DNA of 22,135 bases. Origin: Lachnospiraceae bacterium (GTDB lineage: Bacteria > Bacillota > Clostridia > Lachnospirales > Lachnospiraceae). The notes under the pieces were generated by a model. The model ran no database searches. It was given only the letters and a program-made list of their open reading frames with translations, and was not told where the DNA came from. The translations under genes and the position numbers were made by a program. Location of the stretch: assembly GCA_900767585.1 (NCBI GenBank), contig CAAFZP010000114.1, forward strand, positions 1 to 22,135. The letters are read 5' to 3'. This document shows positions 14,914-22,135 of the stretch, piece after piece (position 1 is the stretch's first letter; each line of letters opens with the position of its first letter).

Positions 14914-15456
14914 TTACCAATTCTTTCCAAGTTTACTGCAAGCAGATACTATACTGTCCACGCCTAATATAATCAGGTATGTACCTATCAAAAAGCCGAC
15001 TGAGAACAAAGCAATCTGCGGCCAGAATATCATCAGTACACCTACTGCCAGGCCGATCACATTGATGAACAGTGTGACATAGAAATACCTTCCTCTGTAC
15101 AAACTTCGGATGAATCCAAGGTGACACAGCTTCGATACGCTATGTGCAATAAACCATAGTGGAAGCAGCAATGTTACAACCAGTTCGCCTATGTGCGGAT
15201 ATGCCATCAGCGCCAGACCGGTGATCACGCTGATCACCCCGGCAGCCAGAGCCACGCACGGTGCAAACCCAATGTAACGTTCCGTCTTGGCATAGAAGAT
15301 AATATCGGTAATTCCGGTCACAATTGCCATCACACCATAGAAAATCGTGACCCAGCGCAGAATCCCGCCCGGTGATGCAATCGACAAAGCGCCAAGAATT
15401 ATAAGCAAAATACCCTCGATCAGCTCCAGCCAGCCATATCCCGTATGTCTTTTCAT
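14914..15456 (-). CDS. DUF308 (HdeD-like) membrane protein
   Basis: The 180 aa protein has six predicted membrane helices arranged as paired hairpins, the pattern of the DUF308/HdeD family: GWLELIEGILLIILGALSIASPGG at the N-terminus, GLALMAYP in the middle and GLAVGVLMIFWPQIAL near the end. HdeD in E. coli is linked to acid resistance, but members elsewhere are uncharacterised. The gene overlaps the ftsH stop by 4 nt (ATGA) and has GGGGGAG before its ATG, so it is translationally coupled to ftsH. It might be a membrane partner or substrate of FtsH, which is inference from context only. Confidence 0.9.
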   Translation of the reverse strand: MKRHTGYGWLELIEGILLIILGALSIASPGGILRWVTIFYGVMAIVTGITDIIFYAKTERYIGFAPCVALAAGVISVITGLALMAYPHIGELVVTLLLPLWFIAHSVSKLCHLGFIRSLYRGRYFYVTLFINVIGLAVGVLMIFWPQIALFSVGFLIGTYLIILGVDSIVSACSKLGKNW

Positions 15457-17288
15457 AGGGCAGCTCCCCCTTCCTTGTTCAGGATCTCCATGAATTCATC
15501 CCCGGTGATTGTCTCCTTCTCATAGAGATGCATTGCCAGAATGTCAAGCAGACGCTTGTTATCCACAAGCAGCTGTTTCGCCTTCTCATGCTGCGCGCGC
15601 ACGAGTTCAACGACCTTCTTGTCGATGTTCTTCTGCGTATCTGTCGAACAGCAAAGTGAAGTATCGCCACCCAAATACTGGTTTTCCACCGTCTCCATCG
15701 CTACCATATCGAACTCATCGCTCATACCATAGCGGGTAATCATCGCACGCGCCAGCTTCGTTGCCTGCTCGATATCATTCGAAGCACCGGTTGTAATCTC
15801 GCCGCATGCCACTTCCTCTGCTGCACGACCGCCTGTGAGTGTCGCAATCTTGTTCTCGATTTCTTCTTTCGTCATCAGGTACTTATCGGCCTGCTCCACC
15901 TGCATCGTGTATCCGAGTGCTCCGGATGTACGTGGAATAATCGTAATCTTCTGTACCGGTGCCGAATGGCTCTGCAAAGCAGCAACTAACGCATGTCCGA
16001 CCTCATGATAGGCAACCGTCTTCTTCTCCTTATCCGAAAGCACGGCATTCTTCTTCTGATAACCGGCGATTACAACCTCGACACTTTCTTCTAAGTCTGC
16101 CTCTGTCACAAATGTCCGCCCTGAACGGACGGCACGAAGTGCACCCTCGTTGATGATATTCGCAAGTTCCGCGCCGGATGCACCGGATGCCATACGGGCA
16201 ATCGTATGGAAATCGACATCATCGCCAACTTTGATTTTTCTTGCATGTACCTTCAGAATTGCCTCACGACCTTTCAGGTCAGGCAGTTCCACAGGTACTC
16301 TCCGATCAAAACGTCCCGGTCTGGTAAGCGCCGGATCAAGTGATTCCGGACGGTTTGTTGCTGCCAGAATGATAACGCCGTTGTTCCCTTCAAATCCATC
16401 CATCTCCGTTAAGAGCTGGTTCAATGTCTGCTCCCGCTCATCGTTACCGCCGTACTTGCCGCCGTCACGCTTCTTACCGATGGCATCGATCTCATCGATA
16501 AATACGATACAAGGAGCCTTCTCCTTTGCCTGCTTGAACAGATCACGCACCTTTGATGCGCCCATACCAACAAACATCTCGACAAACTCAGAACCGGAGA
16601 TTGAGAAGAACGGCACATTGGCCTCACCGGCAACCGCCTTCGCAAGCATTGTCTTACCAGTTCCCGGAGGACCGACTAACAAAAGTCCCTTCGGCATAGA
16701 CGCACCGACGTCGGTATATTTGGTCGGATTGTGCAGGTAGTCAACGATCTCGGCTAAGTTTTCCTTTGCCTCATCCTCTCCGGCGACATCTGTAAAATGA
16801 ATTCCCTCAGTAGACTGCACATATACCTTCGCATTGCTCTTTCCACCCATACCGAACATCATGGAATTCTTACCGCCAGCCTGTTCCATCATCTTCCTTG
16901 CGAGGAATCTTCCAAGAATCCAGAACAACAACAGTGGAAGAACAACCGACATCAAAAAGCTCATAAATGGAGATGTCCTCGTCTCAATCTCCTTTGAGAA
17001 CTTCGCACCGCTGTCATACAACCGCTGTGTCAGATCATCGTCCGGCATAAGTCCGGTCTTGTAGATCGCGCTCTCCGCCTTATCTGTAAATGTGATCTGT
17101 GTGCTGTCGATCTGCACCTGACCGATATCCTTATCCTCGGTCATCTTCATGAATGTTCCGTAATCAACTTCCTTTACCTGCCGCTCTGCCAGCATTGGGG
17201 TGATAAATAAATTAAACACCAGCAATACTACCAGCACGATTCCGTAATAGAAGATCAACGGACGTTTGGGTGATTTTACTTCTTTCAT
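15453..17288 (-). CDS. ftsH: ATP-dependent zinc metalloprotease FtsH
   Basis: The 611 aa membrane-anchored AAA+ protease degrades misfolded membrane proteins and selected regulators. Two membrane helices (about 11-31 and 108-128) flank a small external domain. The AAA module has Walker A GPPGTGKT (206-213), Walker B FIDEID (263-268) and the second region of homology with arginines at 323-330. The zinc protease motif is HEVGH (428-432), with the third ligand probably D505. Length is normal for FtsH. The frame extends to 17363, but that part is repeat sequence; AAAGGAAG at 9 nt supports the ATG at 17288. ftsH here is not next to hpt or tilS, its usual neighbours in Firmicutes, so it may be a second paralogue. 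A foldback element lies directly upstream. Confidence 0.96.
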   Translation of the reverse strand: MKEVKSPKRPLIFYYGIVLVVLLVFNLFITPMLAERQVKEVDYGTFMKMTEDKDIGQVQIDSTQITFTDKAESAIYKTGLMPDDDLTQRLYDSGAKFSKEIETRTSPFMSFLMSVVLPLLLFWILGRFLARKMMEQAGGKNSMMFGMGGKSNAKVYVQSTEGIHFTDVAGEDEAKENLAEIVDYLHNPTKYTDVGASMPKGLLLVGPPGTGKTMLAKAVAGEANVPFFSISGSEFVEMFVGMGASKVRDLFKQAKEKAPCIVFIDEIDAIGKKRDGGKYGGNDEREQTLNQLLTEMDGFEGNNGVIILAATNRPESLDPALTRPGRFDRRVPVELPDLKGREAILKVHARKIKVGDDVDFHTIARMASGASGAELANIINEGALRAVRSGRTFVTEADLEESVEVVIAGYQKKNAVLSDKEKKTVAYHEVGHALVAALQSHSAPVQKITIIPRTSGALGYTMQVEQADKYLMTKEEIENKIATLTGGRAAEEVACGEITTGASNDIEQATKLARAMITRYGMSDEFDMVAMETVENQYLGGDTSLCCSTDTQKNIDKKVVELVRAQHEKAKQLLVDNKRLLDILAMHLYEKETITGDEFMEILNKEGGAAL

Positions 17289-17316
17289 CTCTGCATACTT
17301 CCTTTCCATACTATAA

Positions 17317-17686
17317 TGCACAACGTATTCTACATCTATAACATGTATTTCAATATAATTCACTCCATATGCGATGTATTGAAACCAAGAAGTTCTAAAT
17401 GTTCTGATCTACATATTCTTACCGTACGCAACCGCCGCCGATTCGACATCCATGGGCGGGTATCGTCTGCTCGCTTGCAGCGAACAGACAGGTCGATGTT
17501 TCTCATCCTAAATGCGAATCGCAGATTCGCATGAGAAACATCTCTCAGCGGTGGCTTGTTTGAACATCGTGTTCAAACATTGCTGATTACAGCAGAACAT
17601 CAAGAACTTCTAAGTTTCAAACATATGCATATTTCGCGAAATTATATCGAAATACATGTAATCTACACGGATGAATACGTTGTGCA
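17317..17686. repeat. 370 bp foldback element of nested palindromes
   Basis: This gene-free stretch between the panE-type gene and ftsH is one large imperfect inverted repeat. The ends are TGCACAACGTATTC (17317-17330) and its exact inverse (17673-17686). The arms of about 100 bp stay alignable inward, including ACATGTATTTC with its inverse, and AGAAGTTCT-nn-ATGTTCTG. The middle holds three further hairpins with 3 nt loops: 17465-17489 (11 bp, one mismatch), 17495-17542 (10 bp outer and 9 bp inner stems around a 7 nt bulge), and 17558-17578 (9 bp, perfect). GCCGCCG (17434-17440) can pair with CGGTGGC (17549-17555). No transposase or plausible gene is present. It may be a MITE-like mobile element or the gene of a highly structured RNA. 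The arms resemble the element at 11153-11224. Confidence 0.85.
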
Positions 17687-17697
17687 ATTTACTCTTT

Positions 17698-18615
17698 CTA
17701 CTCTTCGTACTTCTCCTTCACTGCCTTCACGATCATCTCGTAATTCGGCAGCTCTACTCCATATTGTTGTCCGAGGCGGAGCGGTTCATACACCAATCCG
17801 TCCAGCTCGGATGGTTTGCCTGCCCAGATATCCCGCTGCATGGAGGTTGAAGCCTCCGGTACAAGCGCATCTAAGATGTCCAGATTCGTCTTCTCAATAT
17901 CAACTAAAAATGGGATTCCCATTGCTGTTGCAAGTGCGTCAATTTCCTTCATACACCGAATCAAAAGCATCCGCTCTTCTCCCGCACGCTGGAATACTTC
18001 TGCCTTCGCATCATAATACAGACCACAGGCTGCCATCGGTGACACATACGCGTATTTCTGAAATGCATCCCGCTCGATCTGGTCGGAAAGCACCGCATCA
18101 ATGCCTGCCGCCTTTAATTCCTGTTCTAAAAGGAACATCTTCCGGCATAGCGCCTGTCCCTTCCGTGCGCCAAATACGATACGGAAGATATCGCCTTTTT
18201 GTAAGATCACGCCCGGCTCCTTAATCTCCGCCGCAATGTAGATACAGCCATCTACAACTGTCGTATCCGGCAACTCCTGCTGCAGCTTTGCCCCGATTCC
18301 ATAAATATTTAAGATCGGAACGATCAATGTATCCTCGTTGCTATGTTCTCTCAAAAATGGAATGATATCCGGAATCGAATATCCTTTGACGCACACAAAC
18401 AGGACATCCGGAATCTCCGCATATCCTGCCTCATCAACTGCCTTTATGTCTGTCACGGTAAATGTCTGGCTCGGCGACTCCACACGTATACCATGTTCTC
18501 TGATTGCTGCAAGATGCGCGCCACGCGCAATGAGTGTCACATCCTGTCCGGCTTCCGCTAAGAATGCGCCGATGCTTCCGCCGCATCCGCCAGCTCCTAT
18601 AATTGCATATTTCAT
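17698..18615 (-). CDS. panE: 2-dehydropantoate 2-reductase family protein (ApbA/PanE)
   Basis: The 305 aa NAD(P)H-dependent reductase is of the ketopantoate reductase fold. The N-terminal Rossmann motif is GAGGCGGSIG (7-16), a conserved lysine occurs in CVKGYS (K77), the catalytic-type lysine is K187, and the acid in the KPSELDGL element is E270. The asparagine that normally follows the catalytic lysine four residues on is absent (FQKYAYVSPMAACG), so this may be a PanE-like enzyme with another 2-oxoacid substrate rather than the pantothenate enzyme. No other pantothenate genes are nearby. The start has only weak local ribosome-binding sequence; a strong AAGGAG lies 36 nt upstream behind a hairpin. 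The gene ends 11 bp from the foldback element. Confidence 0.87.
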   Translation of the reverse strand: MKYAIIGAGGCGGSIGAFLAEAGQDVTLIARGAHLAAIREHGIRVESPSQTFTVTDIKAVDEAGYAEIPDVLFVCVKGYSIPDIIPFLREHSNEDTLIVPILNIYGIGAKLQQELPDTTVVDGCIYIAAEIKEPGVILQKGDIFRIVFGARKGQALCRKMFLLEQELKAAGIDAVLSDQIERDAFQKYAYVSPMAACGLYYDAKAEVFQRAGEERMLLIRCMKEIDALATAMGIPFLVDIEKTNLDILDALVPEASTSMQRDIWAGKPSELDGLVYEPLRLGQQYGVELPNYEMIVKAVKEKYEE

Positions 18616-18625
18616 ATACGCTCTG

Positions 18626-18657
18626 CCACTTTCTATATGCTCAAGTGGTTTCTCCTT
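18626..18657 (-). promoter_or_regulatory. Leader hairpin between ribosome site and start of the panE-type gene
   Basis: AAGGAG (18657-18652) is followed by CCACTT (18648-18643) pairing with AAGTGG (18631-18626) across an 11 nt loop, then 10 nt to the ATG. If the hairpin forms, the ribosome site is brought within about 13 nt of the start. Confidence 0.4.
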
Positions 18658-18761
18658 CCCTAGTTTTCTTCTATCTCTGATCTGTGATACATATTCTATA
18701 ACAGATTTATGTTTGTTTTGTGAACAAATCCGTCATTGGAAAAAATTTAATGTAAATATCG

Positions 18762-19484
18762 TTATTTGTCCTGTTTTTTCACCTTCACGATCACAATTGT
18801 AAGGTAGCTTGTTGCCTGTGTCAACGCATCTATCCCATGCATCACACGTTCATCCGGCAGTCCGCAGTTCGAGACTCCATAGATCTCCAAATTTTCACCC
18901 TGCTGCCTTCTCCGCACAAGCTCTGTCCGAAGCATACCAATCAGCCGTTCCAGCTTCTTCCCCGACTTCATATAGATCCGTGTCCCGTCATAGTCCGCGG
19001 TATCTTCCACCGCGTAGCTGCCCGGAATAATATGGATCTCCTCGCCCTGATCCGCAAGCGAGATTCCAAGTCTTGCCGCCACCGCACAAAAAGACGGCAC
19101 ACCGCTAATCATCGATGCGGACATGCCCGCCGCAAGCACACGCCGGTGAATATAATGGTACGTCGAGTATACACTTGGATCTCCGATTGTAAGAAATACA
19201 ATCGTCTTCCCCTGCAGCATCCGCGCCCGCACCTCAGCAAAACAGCGTTCCTGTGCCGCACGAAGCACGTCCGCATCCTTCGTCATCGGAAACTGCATCG
19301 GGCAGATCTCCTTTTCCTCGATCTCCGGTACGACCTGCCGCACAATCTTATAAGCATAACATTCTTCCTTCTTCTCATTTGGCAGCAAGACGCAGTCACA
19401 TTCCCGGATTGCGCGCACCGCTGCCAGCGTCAGAAGTTCCGGATCACCCGGGCCGACTCCGACGCCAATCATTCTTCCTTCCAT
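18762..19484 (-). CDS. cbiL: Precorrin-2/cobalt-factor II C20-methyltransferase
   Basis: The 240 aa SAM-dependent methyltransferase of the tetrapyrrole methylase family methylates C20 of the corrin precursor in cobalamin synthesis. The N-terminal GVGVGPGDPELLTLAAVRAI (7-26) is the family signature, and the SAM-binding IGDPSVYSTY region and GVPSFCAVAARLG fit the C20 (CbiL/CobI) type rather than other corrin methylases. Length is normal. AGGAGG lies 10 nt before the chosen ATG. No other cobalamin gene is visible in the window, so the gene is separated from any main cob/cbi cluster here. It follows the DUF4173 gene by 64 nt across a strong hairpin and may be co-transcribed with it. Confidence 0.92.
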   Translation of the reverse strand: MEGRMIGVGVGPGDPELLTLAAVRAIRECDCVLLPNEKKEECYAYKIVRQVVPEIEEKEICPMQFPMTKDADVLRAAQERCFAEVRARMLQGKTIVFLTIGDPSVYSTYHYIHRRVLAAGMSASMISGVPSFCAVAARLGISLADQGEEIHIIPGSYAVEDTADYDGTRIYMKSGKKLERLIGMLRTELVRRRQQGENLEIYGVSNCGLPDERVMHGIDALTQATSYLTIVIVKVKKQDK

Positions 19485-19504
19485 CTATCTGTTTCCTCCT
19501 GCAG

Positions 19505-19537
19505 CACATACCAGCCGGACTTACCGGCTGATATGTG
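19505..19537. repeat. Strong 14 bp hairpin between DUF4173 gene and cbiL
   Basis: CACATACCAGCCGG (19505-19518) pairs with CCGGCTGATATGTG (19524-19537), one G-U or A-C position, with a 5 nt loop. There is no T-run on either side, so it is not a standard terminator. It could stabilise or process the mRNA or partly attenuate cbiL expression. Confidence 0.7.
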
Positions 19538-19548
19538 TCTATCATATT

Positions 19549-21105
19549 CTAATCGTCCAGATAATTCTCCAAAGCCAGCTTCCCGCGATACGTGCTCACA
19601 TTAAATGTCCGTACACCTCTCCGGCTCGTGCACATCTCACTGTGATATGAAAGCAGATCTGAGATCTGCCAGGCATCATTTTCATCCGTCCAGATACCGC
19701 GCGCCTGCGCCCATTCTACAAATTCAAATACCGCCGGTGTCGTATCCGCAGAGCATTCTTCCATATACGCAATTTCATCTGCCAGCCGCACTTCAATCTC
19801 TTCTGGGCTGACATCTTTATCCAGCCACATCTGTACCTCGCCACGTGCACACGCCAGGTTATAACGCATCACATACGTATCCGGATGGGAAAATGCAAAC
19901 GCAATATATAAGCCACCGCATACAAAAATCATGTACTTCATCAGCGGAAATGTATTCTTATATAGATAGATGATCGTTCCTGCAAACAACGCAATCAGTA
20001 CAAGCAGTGCAAACAGCACCAGCACACGCAGATACGTCAGATGATATGCCCGTATATACATCAGCATCCGCACCGCTGAAGATGCAATCATCACATATGT
20101 ACAGCCGCACATGATCGTGAGAATCGTACGAAGCACACGGCTTTCCGCAAATGCGCGGTTGCAGACCAGCACAATCACCAGATTCACAGCCGCTACAAAA
20201 AGCAGCTGGAAGAATCCCTGTCTCGCATATTCCGAATACGAATACCCGGCTGGTAGCATCTGCTTTCCAAGAAATGGGGACAGAATCTGAATGACTGCAA
20301 ACACCGCATACAGGGCGGTAAGCAGACCACAGAACGTAATACCGATCATCGGCTCCACCATCCGCTTCTCCTCGCAGTCGATCTTCGGCGGCTGAATCAC
20401 TATCTTGCAGAAGATTCCATAGACGATGATAAATACCGCAACGAGCATCATCACGAAGCCTGCCAAATTCCCGGACAACCGCAGATTCCCGATACTCCGG
20501 TCGACAATATATTTGAAGATTGCGTCTGCCTGTGAGAGCACGATCAGCATCAATACCAGAAACGGCAGAGCAATTAACACGCCAACCAGAACATAGATTG
20601 CCTTGGATTTCTTCTTTTCCCGAAGCTTCACATACACGTAGCAGTCACTGAACCCGCAGAACAGATACCCAAGCGGCGAGAACACTGCACCGAGCACGGC
20701 ACGGATGTATTTCCCGACGCCCCATTTGTCCGCATCGCAAAAGCAGGTAAAAAACACGGTCATCGAAAGCAGATAAATTCCTATGTAATTACATGTGATC
20801 AGAAATCGGTCTGCGGTCAGGAATGTTGACACGCCAAGCAGCAAAATTCCTATATAGTAGATCATCGTATGCGGGTTCGACGTCTTATCCTCGCGGTTAT
20901 CGTACGCCTTACTCTGCGGTGCGTGCGAACAGACGTAATATAAGAAGCCAATCGTTGCTGCCGCAAATAAAACTGTCATGATGCCATACGAATTTTTATA
21001 CAGGCAGATGGTTGTCACAACCGCATAGATGACAGCAGCAAATCCCCCCGTCCGAAACCGGTCTGCCCGCTCTTTCATATCCAAATTTATTTGTTCATCT
21101 CCCAT
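19549..21105 (-). CDS. DUF4173 family polytopic membrane protein
   Basis: The 518 aa protein has about eleven to twelve predicted membrane helices (residues ~20-430) and a soluble C-terminal tail of about 90 residues. The segment YSYSEYARQGFFQLLFVAAVNL is the hallmark of DUF4173, a family with no established function. AAAGGAG precedes the ATG at normal spacing. It lies 40 nt downstream of the XRE regulator gene, in a run with the DUF2975 gene, suggesting one operon for a regulated membrane system. The tail ends with tyrosine- and acid-rich sequence and has no recognisable domain. Confidence 0.87.
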   Translation of the reverse strand: MGDEQINLDMKERADRFRTGGFAAVIYAVVTTICLYKNSYGIMTVLFAAATIGFLYYVCSHAPQSKAYDNREDKTSNPHTMIYYIGILLLGVSTFLTADRFLITCNYIGIYLLSMTVFFTCFCDADKWGVGKYIRAVLGAVFSPLGYLFCGFSDCYVYVKLREKKKSKAIYVLVGVLIALPFLVLMLIVLSQADAIFKYIVDRSIGNLRLSGNLAGFVMMLVAVFIIVYGIFCKIVIQPPKIDCEEKRMVEPMIGITFCGLLTALYAVFAVIQILSPFLGKQMLPAGYSYSEYARQGFFQLLFVAAVNLVIVLVCNRAFAESRVLRTILTIMCGCTYVMIASSAVRMLMYIRAYHLTYLRVLVLFALLVLIALFAGTIIYLYKNTFPLMKYMIFVCGGLYIAFAFSHPDTYVMRYNLACARGEVQMWLDKDVSPEEIEVRLADEIAYMEECSADTTPAVFEFVEWAQARGIWTDENDAWQISDLLSYHSEMCTSRRGVRTFNVSTYRGKLALENYLDD

Positions 21106-21145
21106 ATCGAAACACTCCTTTCCGGATACATTCTGTCAATCGTAA

Positions 21146-21370
21146 TTATCCTTCGTTATCGTTATCTTCATCCTCATAGATCAATATATCTCCCGGCTGG
21201 CAGTCGAGTGCCTTACAGATCGATTCCAATGTGGAAAACCGCACCGCCTTCGCCTTGTTATTCTTCAAAATCGACAGATTCGCAAGCGTAATATCAACTT
21301 CCTTCGCAAGCTCTGTCAGCCCCTTTTTCTTCTGTGCCATCAGCACATCCAGATTCACCTTTATCGCCAT
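21146..21370 (-). CDS. Small XRE-family (YozG-like) helix-turn-helix regulator
   Basis: The 74 aa protein is essentially one Cro/C1-type helix-turn-helix domain: GLTELAKEVDITLANLSILKNNKAKAVRFSTLESICKALDCQPGDIL, followed by a short acidic tail. Such regulators are regularly encoded next to DUF2975 membrane proteins, as here (33 nt downstream of it). It probably represses its own operon; a palindrome in the promoter upstream of the DUF2975 gene is a candidate site. A purine-rich GGTGGTGAT precedes the ATG. Confidence 0.93.
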   Translation of the reverse strand: MAIKVNLDVLMAQKKKGLTELAKEVDITLANLSILKNNKAKAVRFSTLESICKALDCQPGDILIYEDEDNDNEG

Positions 21371-21403
21371 ATCACCACCGCCTTTTCTTATATGGTAACG
21401 CCC

Positions 21404-21856
21404 CTAAATCGTAAAATCATTTTCTTCCTTGTACTGCACTGCCTTGTCAAATACGATGGCAAGCACACGGGAGAAAAGACCTGCGATCAAAAATACTACA
21501 ACAATGATAAATACGGCTGGTGTGAAGTAAAGTGGAATCCTGCAAAGCATTACTGCCATGATCGCGAAGCTGTATATGCCCATCCGGTTCAGGCTCTTCA
21601 CATTTTCCTTCACGAAGCAGTCATCCGCAAGCACCGTCCGAAACATCTTCCGAAGCTCTCTTAGAATCAGCACTGCAAACACACCTGCCGTCATGAAGAT
21701 CAGCACCATCCAGATATAATATTCTCCGAAAAATGGATTGATCACAGTTCCATACCATTTGAATGACACCGGTAAAGTCAGCGTCACAACCATTCCAACA
21801 AAATACATGATATCCAGCAGGACCTTCGTCGCGCCGGCAATTTTGTTTTCTTTCAT
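21404..21856 (-). CDS. DUF2975 family membrane protein
   Basis: The 150 aa protein has four predicted membrane helices (about 12-32, 44-64, 92-110, 112-132) and fits DUF2975, a family typically paired with a small XRE regulator, which follows immediately downstream here. The connecting loop LRELRKMFRTVLADDCFVKENVKSLNRMG is characteristic. GGGAGG lies 10 nt before the ATG at 21856, preferred over an upstream GTG at 21874. Function unknown; a membrane sensor controlling the regulator is a common suggestion, not shown here. Confidence 0.9.
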   Translation of the reverse strand: MKENKIAGATKVLLDIMYFVGMVVTLTLPVSFKWYGTVINPFFGEYYIWMVLIFMTAGVFAVLILRELRKMFRTVLADDCFVKENVKSLNRMGIYSFAIMAVMLCRIPLYFTPAVFIIVVVFLIAGLFSRVLAIVFDKAVQYKEENDFTI

Positions 21857-21918
21857 ACCTATCTGTCCTCCCACATCTTTTCTAAATCGTGTTTTGTAAC
21901 TTCTTGACTTTCCTACAC

Positions 21919-21945
21919 CTTATACTATTCATTATTGAATGTCAA
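21919..21945 (-). promoter_or_regulatory. Candidate promoter with internal palindrome for the DUF2975/XRE operon
   Basis: TTGACA (21945-21940) and TATAAG (21924-21919) are 15 nt apart, shorter than ideal. The spacer contains ATTCA-TTAT-TGAAT, a perfect 5 bp inverted repeat that could be an operator for the XRE regulator of the same operon. Confidence 0.5.
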
Positions 21946-22031
21946 TATAATTTTATCGTTTTTCAATAATTTTTTATTGTTTATCAAGCATATAGGAGAT
22001 TACGCATATAAAAAAGGGTGAAATGTAGAAT

Positions 22032-22135
22032 GAGAGTCCCGTTTGTAACGCAAGAGTCCCTCTTTGTAAATGAAAATCTCATTTTGTAAACGAGATTCCC
22101 ACTTTGTAAACGAAAATCCCGTTTTGTAAGCGAAT
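22032..22135. repeat. Degenerate 20-21 bp tandem repeat, running off the window
   Basis: Five units of the approximate form (A/G)A(A/G)ATCCCnnTTTGTAAACG are visible; the TTTGTAA core recurs at 22042, 22063, 22083, 22103 and 22123. Unit spacing is 21, 20, 20 and 20 bp. The array continues past the right edge. Units vary at about a quarter of positions. There are no unique spacers, so it is not a CRISPR array. The stretch 21946-22031 beside it is AT-rich without further features. Confidence 0.8.

Noticed and set aside
17288..17363. Extended N-terminus of FtsH from the ATG at 17363
   Set aside because: The extra 25 codons are translated from the repeat arm and lack a ribosome site, while the ATG at 17288 has AAAGGAAG and gives the normal FtsH start.
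17556..18224. Long plus-strand frame over the foldback element and the panE-type gene
   Set aside because: It is antisense to a well-supported reductase gene, its first part is repeat sequence, and it has no ribosome site; a shadow frame.
19505..19537. Hairpin as a Rho-independent terminator
   Set aside because: The stem is strong but no T-run follows on either strand; kept only as an intercistronic hairpin.
22032..22135. CRISPR array
   Set aside because: Units abut without unique spacers, and the repeats are short and degenerate.

Overview
The window looks like chromosomal DNA of a gut-type Lachnospiraceae (Clostridia) bacterium. This rests on strong AGGAGG-type ribosome sites, sigma-A promoters of the TTGACA/TATAAT kind, a type I cyclic-di-GMP riboswitch of clostridial form, a Gram-positive SOS box, and several families common in that group (DUF6110, DUF2975 with a small XRE regulator, DUF4173, and the TIGR03915/TIGR03916 pair). 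Genus cannot be fixed by eye. Every gene I can support lies on the minus strand; the long plus-strand frames are shadows.

Right to left, i.e. in the direction of transcription: a degenerate 20-21 bp tandem repeat runs off the right edge (22032-22135). A membrane/regulator cluster follows: DUF2975 protein, XRE regulator, DUF4173 membrane protein, then a solitary cobalamin-pathway methyltransferase (cbiL). Next is a PanE-family reductase, then a 370 bp foldback element made of nested palindromes (17317-17686), then ftsH overlapping a DUF308 membrane protein. A DUF6110 protein, a P1B-like metal ATPase without a CPx motif, and a LURP-one-related protein form a likely metal-linked operon with a palindrome at its start. 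A long terminator hairpin separates it from an autoregulated TetR gene with tandem operators, which leads into a three-gene ABC exporter. A membrane acyltransferase follows.

The left third holds a DNA-repair-like operon (TIGR03916 radical SAM protein, TIGR03915/DUF4130 protein, probably a histidine phosphatase). Its promoter contains a LexA/DinR box between -35 and -10 and appears to give a leaderless message. Beyond it, an AT-rich AAA_14/DUF4143-type ATPase gene sits between 25 bp imperfect direct repeats and looks inserted. The window ends with a c-di-GMP-I riboswitch, a terminator-like hairpin and a multi-PAS sensor histidine kinase cut by the left edge exactly at its H-box.

The points most worth following up are the 370 bp foldback element and its smaller relative at 11153-11224, the SOS-controlled radical SAM operon with an unusual insertion in the radical SAM protein, the non-canonical metal ATPase operon, and the inserted ATPase.
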